DNA of 64,000 bases from Eutypella sp. D-1 (Eukaryota; Ascomycota; Sordariomycetes; Xylariales; Diatrypaceae): the NCBI GenBank assembly GCA_023313575.1, contig JAJTTP010000001.1, positions 1,798,001 to 1,862,000 of the forward strand. The letters run 5' to 3'. The notes under the pieces were generated by a model. That model ran no database searches and was not told the origin of the DNA. It saw nothing but the letters and a program-made list of their open reading frames with translations. Of the stretch, positions 32,033-44,000 are shown piece after piece. Position numbers and translations under genes: made by a program. Each line of letters starts with the position of its first letter. Position 1 is the first letter of the stretch.

Positions 32033-34322
32033 ATGCCACCTTCAAGAAGCGCCAGCAACCTGGGGCAGGTTATCGAATATATTCCAGGTATGTTGGTCAT
32101 CACGAAGTCTCTTAAGACATCATCCGCAACACATACACATATTTTAGCTTCACCACTATATAGAAAGCTAGCATCTCTCCACATTGTTACCATGCCCTAT
32201 ATGTATGCACCTCATGGACATCATCAACAACAGTGCTGAGGTTCCTGAGGCTCTTGCGTCTCTCCATTGCCGCGCCACGGCCACTTCTACTACTTCTACT
32301 ATACCCACACCGCCATTCCCCTTCGACTTCCCTATCACATTGCTAACCATCGCAGACCGTCTCTATCTGGCATCTTATATACATCCTCCGACTGCAGATA
32401 CCACTTTTCCCTACTATAAGTCTACGTCTCGGAACTCACCAAGCAAACGGTCGCAGAAGGTCAGGAATGAGCCTGCAGCCGCGCCAACCAAGACCGAGAG
32501 AGAACCGCCATGTTATTTCACCGTTGATGACACTCTACTCTACAATGCCTTCCATCATGACTTCGGTCCGATGCACATCGGCCATCTATATCGTTTCGCT
32601 CTCCATTTCCATGACGTTCTTGCGGCAAAAGAGAACCAGCACAGGCCAATTGTCTTCTGGAGTCGAGCCGACCCAAGGAGTACGTGAATTATCAAATCTC
32701 TCTGTGAAAAAGTATCATAGCAACCATACTAACAATTCCTCACAGGTCGTGCGAACGCTTCGTGCTTGCTCGCTTGCTACATGGTACTCATTCAATCATG
32801 GCCTCCTCATCTGGCTCTGGCCCCGATCGCTCAAATCGACCCACCCTTGATGCCCTTCCGGGATGCCGGTTATAGCCAGGCGGATTACGGTATCACTGTC
32901 CAGGACGTTGTATACGGCGTTTGGAAAGCCAAGGAGGAAAAGTGCTGCGTGCTTGACGACTTTGACCTGGACGAATATGAGAGGTTTGAGCGGGTTGAAC
33001 ATGGTGACTTCAACTGGATCACACCGCACTTCCTAGCTTTTGCCTCGCCGATGCACAGCCCTGATGCCGAGGAACTTGAACCGCATGCAATGCTTCCGAG
33101 AACACTGGCCGCTGTTGATGCCCACCCAGACCTTCCCCAGCCCTTCAAGAATGTCTTACGACACTTCTCAGAACGCAACATCGGGCTAGTCGTACGCCTA
33201 AACTCGCCACTCTACTCCCCAACCTACTTCGAGGCTCTAGGGATCAGCCACCTCGATATGATCTTCGAAGACGGCACTTGCCCTTCTCTATCCACCGTAC
33301 GGAAATTCATCAGACTTGCGCACGAGACGATCACCGTGAAGAAGAAGGGCATTGCGGTTCATTGCAAAGCTGGCCTTGGCCGAACTGGATGCTTGATCGG
33401 GGCCTACCTCATTTACCGCCACGGTTTCACCGCCAATGAGGTCATCTCCTTCATGCGGTTCATGCGGCCAGGCATGGTTGTCGGCCCCCAGCAACATTGG
33501 CTACACATCAACCAGGGTGTCTTCCGAGAATGGTGGGTCGAGGAGAGGGTCGAGAGGAAGCTGCGAGAGAAGCTCGCTGCTGCAAACCAGACACCTAGTA
33601 CGCCCATCCGGGCCGTGCAAAAGACCTCGCTAAGCCGCAACGTGCAAAACTCGACCCCTCCCAACCGCAGCCCCTCGTCCCGCACCCCGCTGAGCGAAAT
33701 GGATTCGGAGCGGCGTAATGCCGGTGTTCAGGAGGACTACTTACCCGCGCCCACTCCCGGGCAACCCCGGAAGACGGGCCGGGTGGATCGCCACCATCCC
33801 TACAACCGCAACGGCATTCACCAGACAGTCGAGGAGGAAGCTGCTGCGACGGAGCGGGAGACGGAACTCGTCTCCGTGCACCGCCAATCGCACGGCGCTG
33901 AGTCGGATGAGGAATGGCACCTGCGAATGCGGACGCACCGGAAAGCGTCACAGTCACCGAACCGGGGTGAGAAATCTCGGTCAACCAGCCACCAGACCAC
34001 AACAACCACGACGGCCGTGTACCATCAGGTCATCGACAACGATGCATCCAACGACGCAGAGAACATCGGCGGCGGCCGACCCAAGACCATCCCGGACCAC
34101 GTGTCGACAACCGGATCGCCCGTCCGCTCCGCCAGCGCCTCAGGTGTCCTGACCAAGGTCCGCGGCAGCAACAAGCGGTCCACTGCCGAGCCCGGCAGCG
34201 GCAGCATCCGCAGCAAAGAGGCCGGCGTCCGCAAGACCAGCGGCCGTGTCGGCAGCATGAACTCCGCGGCGGCGGCGACCGCCACATCGGCAGCGGCCAC
34301 GCGCAAGGTCTCGGCACTATAG
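32033..34322 (+). CDS. CDC14: Dual-specificity protein phosphatase Cdc14
   Basis: Cdc14 phosphatase reverses CDK phosphorylation at mitotic exit and cytokinesis, acting from the nucleolus, spindle pole and septum. Exons 32033-32087, 32356-32679 and 32746-34322 give 651 residues. The N-terminal domain is typical (QVIEYIPDRLYLASY, then YFTVDDTLLYNAFHHDFGP, RPIVFWSRADPRSRANAS, LLACYMVLIQSWPP). The catalytic P-loop HCKAGLGRTG has nucleophile Cys333, followed by YLIYRHGFTANEVISFMR and the conserved GPQQHWLH. Both splice junctions restore conserved blocks (IPDRL and PRSRAN). The ~260-residue tail is Ser/Thr/Arg-rich and probably disordered, with many candidate phosphorylation sites. It is divergent from Pcc1 and convergent with the MFS transporter gene. 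Confidence 0.96.
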
Positions 34323-36149
34323 GAGGAGCCCAGACTTGCGTCGTCGGCCTCAGCGTCGCCGCGGAGGCGTCTGAGAAAGTGAAAAGGTCTTGTGGACTGT
34401 TTTACTCGTAAGGACACACACAAGCAAAACAAAACGGAGCCGGCATAGATATATATGGTTTGGGAATGATGCTTTCTCTTGTCAGCGGGATTCGCGACAT
34501 CTTGAATTTTTGGGGGTTTTAACGGTTTTGTCTGTAGGGGGTGGGGCTTCTCGTTTCTGTCTTTTACTTGGGCTCCGGTTCTTGGCCTTGTTTGTGTTCT
34601 CTTGTTTCTTCTCCGTGCTGTTCAAACATTTTCACGTTTACGAATATCACGACCGGGATAATGGTTCAATGCATGCATTGATAATCGGCGTTTCGTGGGC
34701 CAGGAAAGGGAGAGGGGGGGGGCAAGTTTGGAGGGGGGGATGGGGGAAAGGAGAGGAGGCAGGGGGGTTCGCAGGCACACATTGATAATGAACATTGTCC
34801 AAACAAAAAGCAGCAGTGCTATATCATCGTTATCGTCACCGTCATCTGTACCGGTAGCAACCCTTCGGGGTTCTCCAATATCCTTTCCTCTATATCTCGC
34901 CTCGAACGACGGCCCTCGTGTACCCATCTAGCTAGCCAGCTAGCAGATCTCTCTCTCTCTGTCTCATACATATATGGCTTCAGGGAGGATATCTCTTGTT
35001 AGGAGTTGGCGGCCTGACTTAGTTAGGTGTCTTCTTGTTTCGTTTACCCGCAGTCGGTGTGCCGCTCCACCGTCTTCTCTTTTCTATCTTCGATATTCTC
35101 GTGTTGCGTCGGCCTAGGGGGGAAGGGGAATCAGGGGGTGAAATTAGACGGGAGTGGGGGGTGCGGCGGGGGGTGTGGCGGTTCCTTGGACGGGTCGGGC
35201 ATGGGGGAGGAGGTCGCGATAGATTGGAAAGGAAGGGGGAGGTAGGGTACTTTGTAAGGGAGTCCCTTTTCCCTCGGGTTGAACGTACAGATTTTTTATT
35301 GTTGACCTGGAGCACCACGCGTGCGCGCGCCTGCGTATGTGTATATACGAGAAATTGCCCAGTTTCTCTTCGTGAATATGTCTTCGTCTTCCTCGGGGTG
35401 CTTCTGCTATAGTGATAGTGGTGTGTGGTGCTTTTGCGACTTCGCCAGGCACTTGTTCTCCTTCGTCACGTTCTTCACGTGTCCTTCCAAGTGTTTCTGG
35501 AGCGGCCGATCCACTGAGGCCCCTTGACGTCTTGCTGCTATTCTCTTCTTGACGAAACACAAATCGAGCAGAGGCCCCATCTCATCCTATCATGCTCAAG
35601 CTGACTCGCGTATGGGAGAAGTAGTATATAATCGGCTACGAACTGACAACCCTATGATACCTATTCATTTAGAGAGTTAACCTAATGATGAAATATCAGA
35701 TACTCGCCCGTCTATCCACATGGCTATCAATTCTGGCGGCAGTACTATCCATATAGTAATGCGTAGATAGCCAATATTTCAAACGCGTATGGTAACAATC
35801 AGTAGTCACGACTTTCAATATCGACTATTATTATCCTTCACGCTATGTCGTGAGAAATGTACAACGCCCTTATGTTTTATGTACAAATCCATTCCGAATG
35901 GAATATTTCGTCGTCCCTCGGTGGATATTGGAAAAGGCATCAAATGAACCCAGACCTGAACAGCGCCCTAGGGTATATATGCTGGAATATATGCCGGGTC
36001 AAAGTCAAAAAGAGATCGTTGAGCGACTCCTATCCAAAAGTGTTGGGTGCCATATCGCAAATGCGCCAAAAGGGAAACAGATTCACCACATAACGGTTCG
36101 CTTCACACCACATCATATGGTGATGCACGTTCATCATCATACGTCGTCA
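34323..36149. other. Convergent 3' spacer, CDC14 / MFS transporter
   Basis: 1.8 kb without a convincing gene. It contains G-rich purine tracts at 34700-34770 and 35115-35180, and a CT microsatellite at 34950-34963. A weak 57-codon frame is listed separately. Confidence 0.5.
35407..35580 (-). CDS. Possible small protein (57 residues)
   Basis: An ATG-initiated frame of 57 codons, below usual size cut-offs, in the CDC14/MFS spacer. It is Lys/His/Arg-rich (DRPLQKHLEGHVKNVTKEN) with low-complexity absent, which is why it stands out from the simple-sequence frames around it. A longer overlapping frame on the same strand (35144-35560) has no ATG context and reads through purine tracts. I do not recognise either. 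It could be a genuine short protein, the last exon of a spliced gene, or chance. Confidence 0.17.
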   Translation of the reverse strand: MGPLLDLCFVKKRIAARRQGASVDRPLQKHLEGHVKNVTKENKCLAKSQKHHTPLSL

Positions 36150-38023
36150 TCACTGGGTGGCACCCCGGGCAAGGCCAACAACAGCCGCACCCCCTTTCAT
36201 CCTAAACAGCCTGCCCTTGATAGCAACATAACTTACCAGGGCAACGCCGACGGCGAGACCGAGGGCGAGCAGCATGAGGTTGACGGGGATGGGGTTTTCG
36301 TGGAAGGTCTCGTGGAAGAGATAGTCGAGGCCGCTCTGGCTGAAATTAAGCAGGCCTGAGAGGCAGATGATGGTGCCGTAGACGGTGCCAAAAGTCTGGA
36401 AGCCGAACACCTTGGCGCTATAGTCGCTGACGGCCGTATAGTAGAAGGGTCGGTACAGCACGAACAGGCACACATTCGCATACGCCGCCCACACGTAGGG
36501 TAGCACCCCGAGCACTCCGATCGTCGTCGCCACCGTAACCAGGGTCGTGAGTACCGCGACTGTGCTCGTGTGGTCTAGGATCATGCCGATGAATGGAATG
36601 GAGAGGATTCCCCCCACCGGTAGAGCTACGTCGAAAAAGTGGTTAATCTCGACGGCCATCTCCTTGGAACCGAATATGGCCTCGTACTGCGGCCGTATCG
36701 TCGCAACAAAGTAGTTGATCCTCGTCATCTGCACCACAGTCTATTTTACGGGAGTTGACGTCAGTGAATCCATACAGCGCGAGAGGTCTTGAGCCGCCAG
36801 TTGAACCGACGTCATTGTATGTGGCCCATGAGACTGGTAAGGGTCGCCGGGTACTTACAAACAGACAGATCAAGATGAACCACGGGGATCGGATTTGCTC
36901 GAGTGCTGTGTGATTATGCATCACGCCCCAGACACCGCTTCGTTCGTTCGAAGCTTCTTCGTGTCGAAGCTGCTTATCTACCTCGGTGGGGCCGAGGAGA
37001 TCCTCGATCTCATGCTCGACGGTCTCCTGGTACTCTCGCTGCTCCTCGCTCAGCAAGGCGGTCTGCTCGTCAACCTGGTCCCCATCGGTGCCGAACTCCT
37101 GGAAGGGGCCGTTCGGATCTGGGTGGTCGATCTGGTCCATCAACTCACCAACAGTCTTGTAAGACTGTTTAGGCAGAATGGTGACCTGTAAGAGAAAGAT
37201 GACGGCAGGGACAACGAGGTAGACCAAGAAAAATTTGTGGTGTCCAAACCTGCCTTCTGTCTGGTCGAAGATCACGCGGTATACGAGGAATAGGGCGCTC
37301 GATGAATCGAAGGCTCCCGTCAGCAGGGCTAAAATGAGGCCAGACTTTTGCGGAAATGCGTTGGAGAGGTGGAATGAAGAAATGTAGGTAAAAGGACCAG
37401 CCAGGGCCAGGAGGAAGTAGCCTAGTAAGAAGCCATCGAAGGGCATTTCCTGAGCGAATGACATGAGAAGACTGCCCAATGTGAGAAAGGCAGCACCCAG
37501 TATCCCACAAACGCGGGGGCCAAAGTGATCGAGGATAGCGCCGACTGGGAGGGCAGCAACATTGGTGGCGACGGCGGCGACGGTGAACATGAGGTTCAGA
37601 TGGATCTCAGTGCACATATAGTCACCCCCACACACATCCCAGTAGGCCCCTTCCTTCTTCAAGACGGGTTTAAGGGCGGCATAGCCGAAGACTACGCCGG
37701 CTGCGAAAAGACAATAGAAGACGGTTACACCTATTTGAACTATGAAAGACGTCAGCCGCGTAAGAATATACAGGATTGGTGACAGATGATAAATACGCAC
37801 GTATACGCCTCCATTGGGACACCTCAAAAGCACCCTTGGGCTGACCGGGATGGTCAATATCTTGTGGCACAGGGGGATTCCAGGATTCAGGTAGAGGGTT
37901 GAAGGTAAGCTTGTGCGCTTGTACGGAGGGGGCGTTCGAGGCTACGGAGCCTCGTCTGGACCTCTGTCCCTCGGACGGGGGAATGAGGAAGGTCTCTAAG
38001 GACCCGACGCGTTGAAGGGCCAT
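36150..38023 (-). CDS. Major facilitator superfamily transporter, FMP42/SLC43-like
   Basis: A membrane transporter of 564 residues. Exons on the minus strand: 38023-37801, 37739-36859, 36740-36150. Residues 1-70 are a hydrophilic Ser/Pro cytosolic tail. Twelve membrane segments follow in two halves: the first from ~77 (VTVFYCLFAAGVVFGYAAL), the fourth to sixth around LLGYFLLALAGPFTYIS and FFLVYLVVPAVIFLLQV, the rest in exon 3. The MFS loop motif appears as GAILDHFGPR (141-150). An acidic loop of ~110 residues (DQVDEQTALLSEEQ) separates the halves. The arrangement and the FxKPVL block fit the yeast FMP42 group, related to animal SLC43 amino-acid carriers; the substrate in fungi is not established. 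Intron 1 has two possible donors in the same phase; GTGCGT was preferred because it keeps WRRILQ. Confidence 0.9.
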
Positions 38024-39629
38024 CTCCCCACTTCTCTCTTGTCCGTGATGTCTACTTTAGATAGTCTAGGTGCCTCGTCACAGTCTACCTCGTTCAAGCC
38101 TTCTTCAGAATAGCTTCTTGTGGCATTTACAGATAGAGGGAGATGCTACTCGTCCCTAGGCACCAGGCAATCAGGTATGCCAGAAGATGTTCCGCACCCA
38201 ATTCTGTTCAACACTGACGTAACCACGGCTCGTCCCGGGAACGGTGGAATGGCAACCTAGTTATGAACTAGCGAGGCAGTGATGGTTCGGGGGATGCTAG
38301 AGTAAAGGAGCTGGCCAATAAAAACTTATCACAAGACCAAAATGCCCAAGCCGAAAACCTAGAAACTCTAATCAAGGACGTTTGCGTGAACGCCCCCCGG
38401 GCCGGTCCAGACCACGACAGAAGGATGCAGCTTCGAACTGTATTTCTAACCACGAAAATGCTGAACAGGCTTGTAGGGCCAGGCAAGGAAGTGGTGAAAT
38501 ATGTTATTTTAGAGAAAGGCTAAACGTTGGAAAAAATACCTAGACAATTGGGCACACAGGCACACAAGTCAATTAGATGTAGACCAGAATGACAAACACG
38601 GGAAGCAGAGAGAGAGGGGGGGGAGTCGAAACCATTCAAAAGGCAATCCTCCTCCCCCTCCTACCCCCCGGCTACTAAGTAACCAACCACTTTACTTTTC
38701 AATATCGCCCGCCTGTCGGGAGTTGTGCGACTACTCTGGTTAACGGGTGATCCCAATGCATGCACATGTATAAGCGTTAACCGATTATTCTAGGCATTCT
38801 AGGCGTTCTGAGCCTGCAACCTTCGGTGCAGCCAAATGGCAACTGGGACAGAGAAATTTCTGTAAAAACATTTTGTAATCGATTGCATCGATGTCGACAT
38901 CCTGCCATTTAAAATCTAAAATTGGTTGGAGATCGACGATTCAGAAGCCGCCCAGCAAGCCTCAGCTACCGTTCTTGCAGCCGTTCCCCTTACCGTCTCC
39001 ACAATTCGCGGCTGTCGGGGTTCCACGGGGAAAGATAGTTCAGTTCCTATTGGATGAACCATAAACCAGTAGTACTGCTGCCAGTTGCTTGACAGTCGGT
39101 ATATACACAGTAACTGCCTGGAACAGCTGGAGTACATGGTGTCAAGGGTGCCTGGGTGCATACCAGTTGGATCAGCTATCCGTCGTCATCATTGTGTACA
39201 TATCAGACTACACTGTCGTCAATACTTCGAAGTATAGACAAATAGACTTACATATAACCAACCGTTGCCGCCTTACCACCCAGCTAAAGGCGTCAGGGAA
39301 CTCTCCCGAGTCTCTACGGTCAACATACTTTCACCAACCCGTATTCCCTCCAGCGGTCCTGTCCGCTTAGGAACTGAAGCTACGTGGAGATAGTATCTTA
39401 TCAACCTCCCCCCCTTCCCACAAGACCCTCCGCTATAGAAGCTCGCCTGCATGTGGCCAAATTCGAGGAACATATCAGCTAAGGCGACATAGAGTATATC
39501 TCTGCCTCTCAGGGAGCAATCCAGTCCTGATTAATTTCCGCCAGGAGGGGTTTCGTGACGCCCCTTGCTGACGTATTAGGTATTTACCTTAGGGCGGTTC
39601 ATTAGGCATATATATATGTGTGTGTGTAG
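38024..39629. other. Spacer upstream of MFS gene, no gene seen
   Basis: The MFS promoter should be in the first few hundred bases. After that, frames are short on all strands. The sequence shows no repeats longer than short TATA/GTGT tracts (39608-39630). This begins a gene-poor tract that runs to 55573. Confidence 0.5.
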
Positions 39630-39957
39630 TTATGTGTGGTTTTCTTTTCGTACTATAACTTGAAATCTGATCCTAGACAGCATCTGCTTAGGATATAGGG
39701 GCACTCCAGAGGTAGATGGTATGGTGGCGGTCCCCCGTTGCAGTCTTTGGATACTGTGCGATAGGCAAGTCCAGCCATGTCCGTCGAAGCCAATGATTGA
39801 CGTGAAAGCAGAAAAGAGGAGTAGCAAGAGGTAGAGGCTGCTACGATGGGAGCCTTGTGTAAAATAAACGTGTAGAACAAGCTCTTAAAACACGCTGGCA
39901 GCGATCTAGCCATGTAAGATGTCTCCTAACTATATCTACTCTTCCCAGTAACGTAGC

Positions 39958-40331
39958 TTAGCTCAGGGGGAAGACGTGCTTTACTAGACGAGAAGCCCCG
40001 TCACTGCTAGCCATATCGTACATCCTCCAGCGTTGGTATAGCTTAGCCTTCTCCAAGATTAATTCTTCCCAATTGCAAGCCTCGAGTCTAGCATAGCCCT
40101 CCAAGACTCGAGGATCGGAAGGAAATAATCCCTGCGGTATCGACCATATCACGAAAGAAGAAGAAAAGTACCGCAAGCCTAAGCTTCGAGTCGAAGAGTG
40201 TTTTAGAGCCAGAGCCGGCTACCTGCCAGCGAGCTTTGGCCAGTGACAATCTAACGAAGATGTCATGGCACTTGATAGCGATATACTAGTATATGCTTCC
40301 AAGGATTATCCTGGTGAGCATCGAAAAGAGA
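39958..40331 (-). pseudogene. Frameshifted coding relic, unknown family
   Basis: On the minus strand two overlapping frames read protein-like sequence one after the other. The upstream frame gives CHDIFVRLSLAKARWQVAG and passes a stop codon just before it. After a shift near 40175 the next frame gives PSDPRVLEGYARLEACNWEE, then KAKLYQRWRMYDMASSDG, ending at a TAA at 39958. Amino-acid make-up (Trp, Arg, Glu spacing) looks like real protein rather than translated repeats. No ATG opens the frame. I do not recognise the family; a decayed repeated gene or transposon-borne frame is possible. Confidence that this is a relic is modest. Confidence 0.3.
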
Positions 40332-40750
40332 CTATAGATATCAGATAAGCATCACACTATTACGTGAAATGGTAGAGCTGACTATGTGATGAAGCCAACT
40401 CCCGGTCATCGACCCCGACCGCCGCTTGTCCACGAATCGTCTAGCAAGGGCAGGAATTTCACTGGGAGACACTGACCTATGGCTATGACTCCGAGCCTCG
40501 TTTCCTCATCAGATACCAGAGGGCTGTCGGCTGCATCAGGCAAAAACTAAATATCGTTGATATGACTAGAGGAAGGAACCCAAGAGACACGCATCCGTCG
40601 CAGTTTTCCAGGTTCCCACCTCCTACCCAGCTGCGTCTCTACCCATCTCTTGTGGTATACACAATTGAATACAAAGTTCCCAGCAACAGCCCAGGAGGAT
40701 ACACAGCACGACAGCTCTGCACATTATAGACAGCAAGCATAGGCCAACGC

Positions 40751-41082
40751 TCAGTCGAACTTAGCCTGATCCCCCTCCTTCGTGGCTAATTCGGATAGGT
40801 ACAAGAGACAGAACATTCTCTCATCGCCCATGTGGAAATGGCTCGACGACATGCCTAGTAGCAGATTCTGCAGATATGACTTGTCACAGGCCATTGCCTC
40901 TATCTGCTTTGCAGACGGGCCTTCCACCTCACGCGGAACCTCGGGTGAAACGGAGAGGCGAAAGGACACAGACGGAGTGAGACAATACCAGAGCGCCAGT
41001 TTTCATGTAATGCGTTCACGTGGCTGTGGCGGGTTGTTATCGAATATGCCTTAGGGAATCGACACATGAAGTTTTCTAGCAC
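40751..41082 (-). pseudogene. Second possible coding relic, shifted frames
   Basis: Two overlapping minus-strand frames. The first, with an ATG at 41082, begins MLENFMCRFPKAY and is closed at 40900. The second, 40969-40751, contains VPREVEGPSAKQIEAMACDK and FCLLYLSELATKEGDQ before a TGA. The second reads like a genuine C-terminus with balanced composition. Joining them needs a frame change at about 40950. No intron with good sites was evident, so I treat it as a broken fragment. Its family is unknown. It lies about 420 bases from the relic at 39958-40331 on the same strand, so both may derive from one decayed element. Confidence 0.22.
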
Positions 41083-41099
41083 CCTAGTGCCATATATTC

Positions 41100-44000
41100 A
41101 GTCACTTCACCTCGTCTCCCCGTCCTATCGCCAATTCGCGATCTAGCCACAGCCTTGTAAACTTTTGACTCAACAGGTGACATGTCGTTGAAAGTGGTCC
41201 TACAGCTATGCCCATCATCAGATGCAATATCATATTTATTCTCAGTTCAGGAGATTAGGTACTCTATCATACACTTTCGGCGGTGGACGGTGGCTTGATG
41301 CACCCAACCACCACGGCTCCAAAAAGCAAAGGTGTAGACGAGACAAGGTCTCCAACATACTTAGGAGTGAACTGGCTACCACTTTTCCCTGGAGGAGAAA
41401 AGACACATGGATGTCGCCTGTATTGACGGCTGGAATGCCTTCATCCCGAGAGGTCGAGGCGCTGGCGCCGGTGCTACCCACGGGGAGAAGCCATACCGAT
41501 GGGAAGGGACACTTTGATACACAGCCGCGGTGCCGTTGCACAAATCTCGTCCACTATCCCGCTAAACTACCCGCCCACACCGTTCACATACGGCTATATG
41601 TCTATATGATACGTCAAAGTTCGGCAATGTTCCGACAGAGCCGCATGCACACAAGGTTTGCTCTGCTCTTGTCCTCTTCTCATACCCCCCTGTTTCCTAT
41701 GCCCGGTCTCACAATTTTGTCTTTCCCCGGGATCTTCACGCGCAAAAAAGAAAGTGGGAAAGCGAAGCAAGGGAGTAGTGATTACGGCTCTCATTCAAAA
41801 AGAAAAAAAATAGAAAAAGAAAACCTGCTCTCCGTTATAGGTGTGGTGTGGTAGTACATGCTACGTGCGGCTTACCTACGTTACATCGTTGCATCGTTCC
41901 TGACCTACCGTACCTATCTATCTATGACCTGAGTGACCTGAAACAATCACAGTCTATGAAAATTCTGCCCCTACTACTGCTTACTTTGGACGGCAAAGAA
42001 CTATTCGAAGAAACTATTCACAGCTCGGCCGGTTGGTTCTTGGTTCGCACTTGCACTGGTGCCGTCGAAGTGGCTCGCTTGCCCCCCTTCATTTTTCTTT
42101 TGCTTTTTCTTTCTTGTTTCCCCCCTTTTCGTGGCGGCATGAATTCAGGGTCGTGGATCGTCCCAGGCCCCGCAGTCCTTGCCCTGCCCGTGGCGTTGCG
42201 TACACGCACGCAACTGCCGCGTACACATGCGTAAGTTGAGATTGCGGCGCGGAGTAGAGCGGAGCTCGTGATCGTGGGCGTGGCCGTGAGTGTTCAAGCG
42301 TTTCGTTTGAGAACGACCCCTCCTTTCCCAAGCCGCTCCTCCACCGCTTTGTCCACGGCAGCCGAAGCCGATTGAGGAGCCCGACTATAGGAACTGCGAA
42401 CCAGTAGCAGAGAAGAACGAAGGAAATACTTAGATAATTAGCCATGCGGGCCGTGGCACATAGATGGCTACATACTACATACTCAGCCCGATCAGTGGGC
42501 TGGTTGGCTGGCTGATTTGCCCCTCCCGTCCGATGATAATAAGTACACGAATCTGTAGTAATCTATATACACGACTAGTTCATCATGCCATGATGGGTGG
42601 TTGGATCGATGGATGAAACGAGCGCCAACGTCCAATAATCCTCCGGAGGCCTGGCGTGGAGTGGAAGCCGATTAGATTGTGATGATCCCAGACATACATA
42701 ACTACTTACAACTGCGAGAGTGAGCATGCGGGCGGAATTCGCTGTTGCTCCGCGTAGAGACCCCTCGCAACTGACTGGATAAGATACTAGCTACACATGT
42801 ACATACATATACATAGTAACTGGCCATGCGACTCTGACCGCCAGGCGGCCTGTACCCATACCAGGCACATGAATGAGGCTCCACGGCGCCTCCCGACTGC
42901 ATATATATACGTTAGGTGCTGGGGCCAGCAGGAGAACCCTACTTCCTCAATGCAATAACATGGGCTGATTACCTAGGCACGCAGGCGATAGCTAGATATG
43001 TCCTGCAGCAATATTCTACACGATCCTGCGATCACAGTGGATGGTGTGGTGCGAAAGTGGGAGAGGGCTGAGCGCGGGTTCTACCAAGTCCGGCTGATCC
43101 ATTGGGAAATGCATATTACAACGACGAACTTTGATTGGAAGCCTGTAGGATATAACTAGGAGCCGGACCCGAACCCGTGGCTTTCCACTAGGACTTCATC
43201 CGGGTCCGCCCTCCCCCATCCGCTGTGGCCGCGATGATGAGACCTGCAGATGGAGGCACAGCCAGCCGTTTTGGAGGCCTGCGCTGAGAAGTCCGACAGT
43301 CAGGTTCGGCTGGTTAATCCCAGCCACCTGCTCAACTAATGGCCCCCTTTGCCGACAGACAAATTTGTTTAACTGCGATGGACTGGACTGGGCGCTGATG
43401 ATGGCATCTGCCCAGCCGCACGTACGCGTACGTGTTAACAATGGGTGGCGATAATTACCTGGCGCCTGGTTGGCTGCCCGCCCGCCTGTCCGTTGGCCTT
43501 CAGGACATGTTCCTCACCTTGCACGGGGGCCACGCCTGAACTACGAAGGCGGGTAATGCATGCTCATCGCACCTGTCACCTGGGCGATGGTTCCTGGCAG
43601 ATTGGTCCTCACGGATCTCCTGGGTATCTCGCAGCACAAACCGTGGCCAATGCCTGGCCAACCTTCAAATCTGCCAATTGTCCAATCATCTTGTAAAACA
43701 CCGTAGCATCCAATTGGTGTAGTCGACCCCAAAAGACAATGACTCGGGCGGTGATGAGTTCGGGTAAAGCTCCGTCATTGGCTGTTGGTTGTCTTTGGCC
43801 TTCTGCTTCCATTCGTTCTAAGGAAAACACCGAGCTCGACGTAACGCATAACATACATAAGAAGTAGCACTCGTCGGAGCTGATGGGCAGCGCGCCGCCT
43901 GCGGCATTCTCGCCATCTATTGAATGATGGAGTTTCCGTGTTTCCTGGATCGACTGCTTGTAGTGTAGCATCGCCGGGAGGAGCCGACAACCAACCTGCT

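Noticed and set aside
41222..41854. 210-codon plus-strand frame
   Set aside because: All three minus-strand frames here are also partly open, and the product has no recognisable features.
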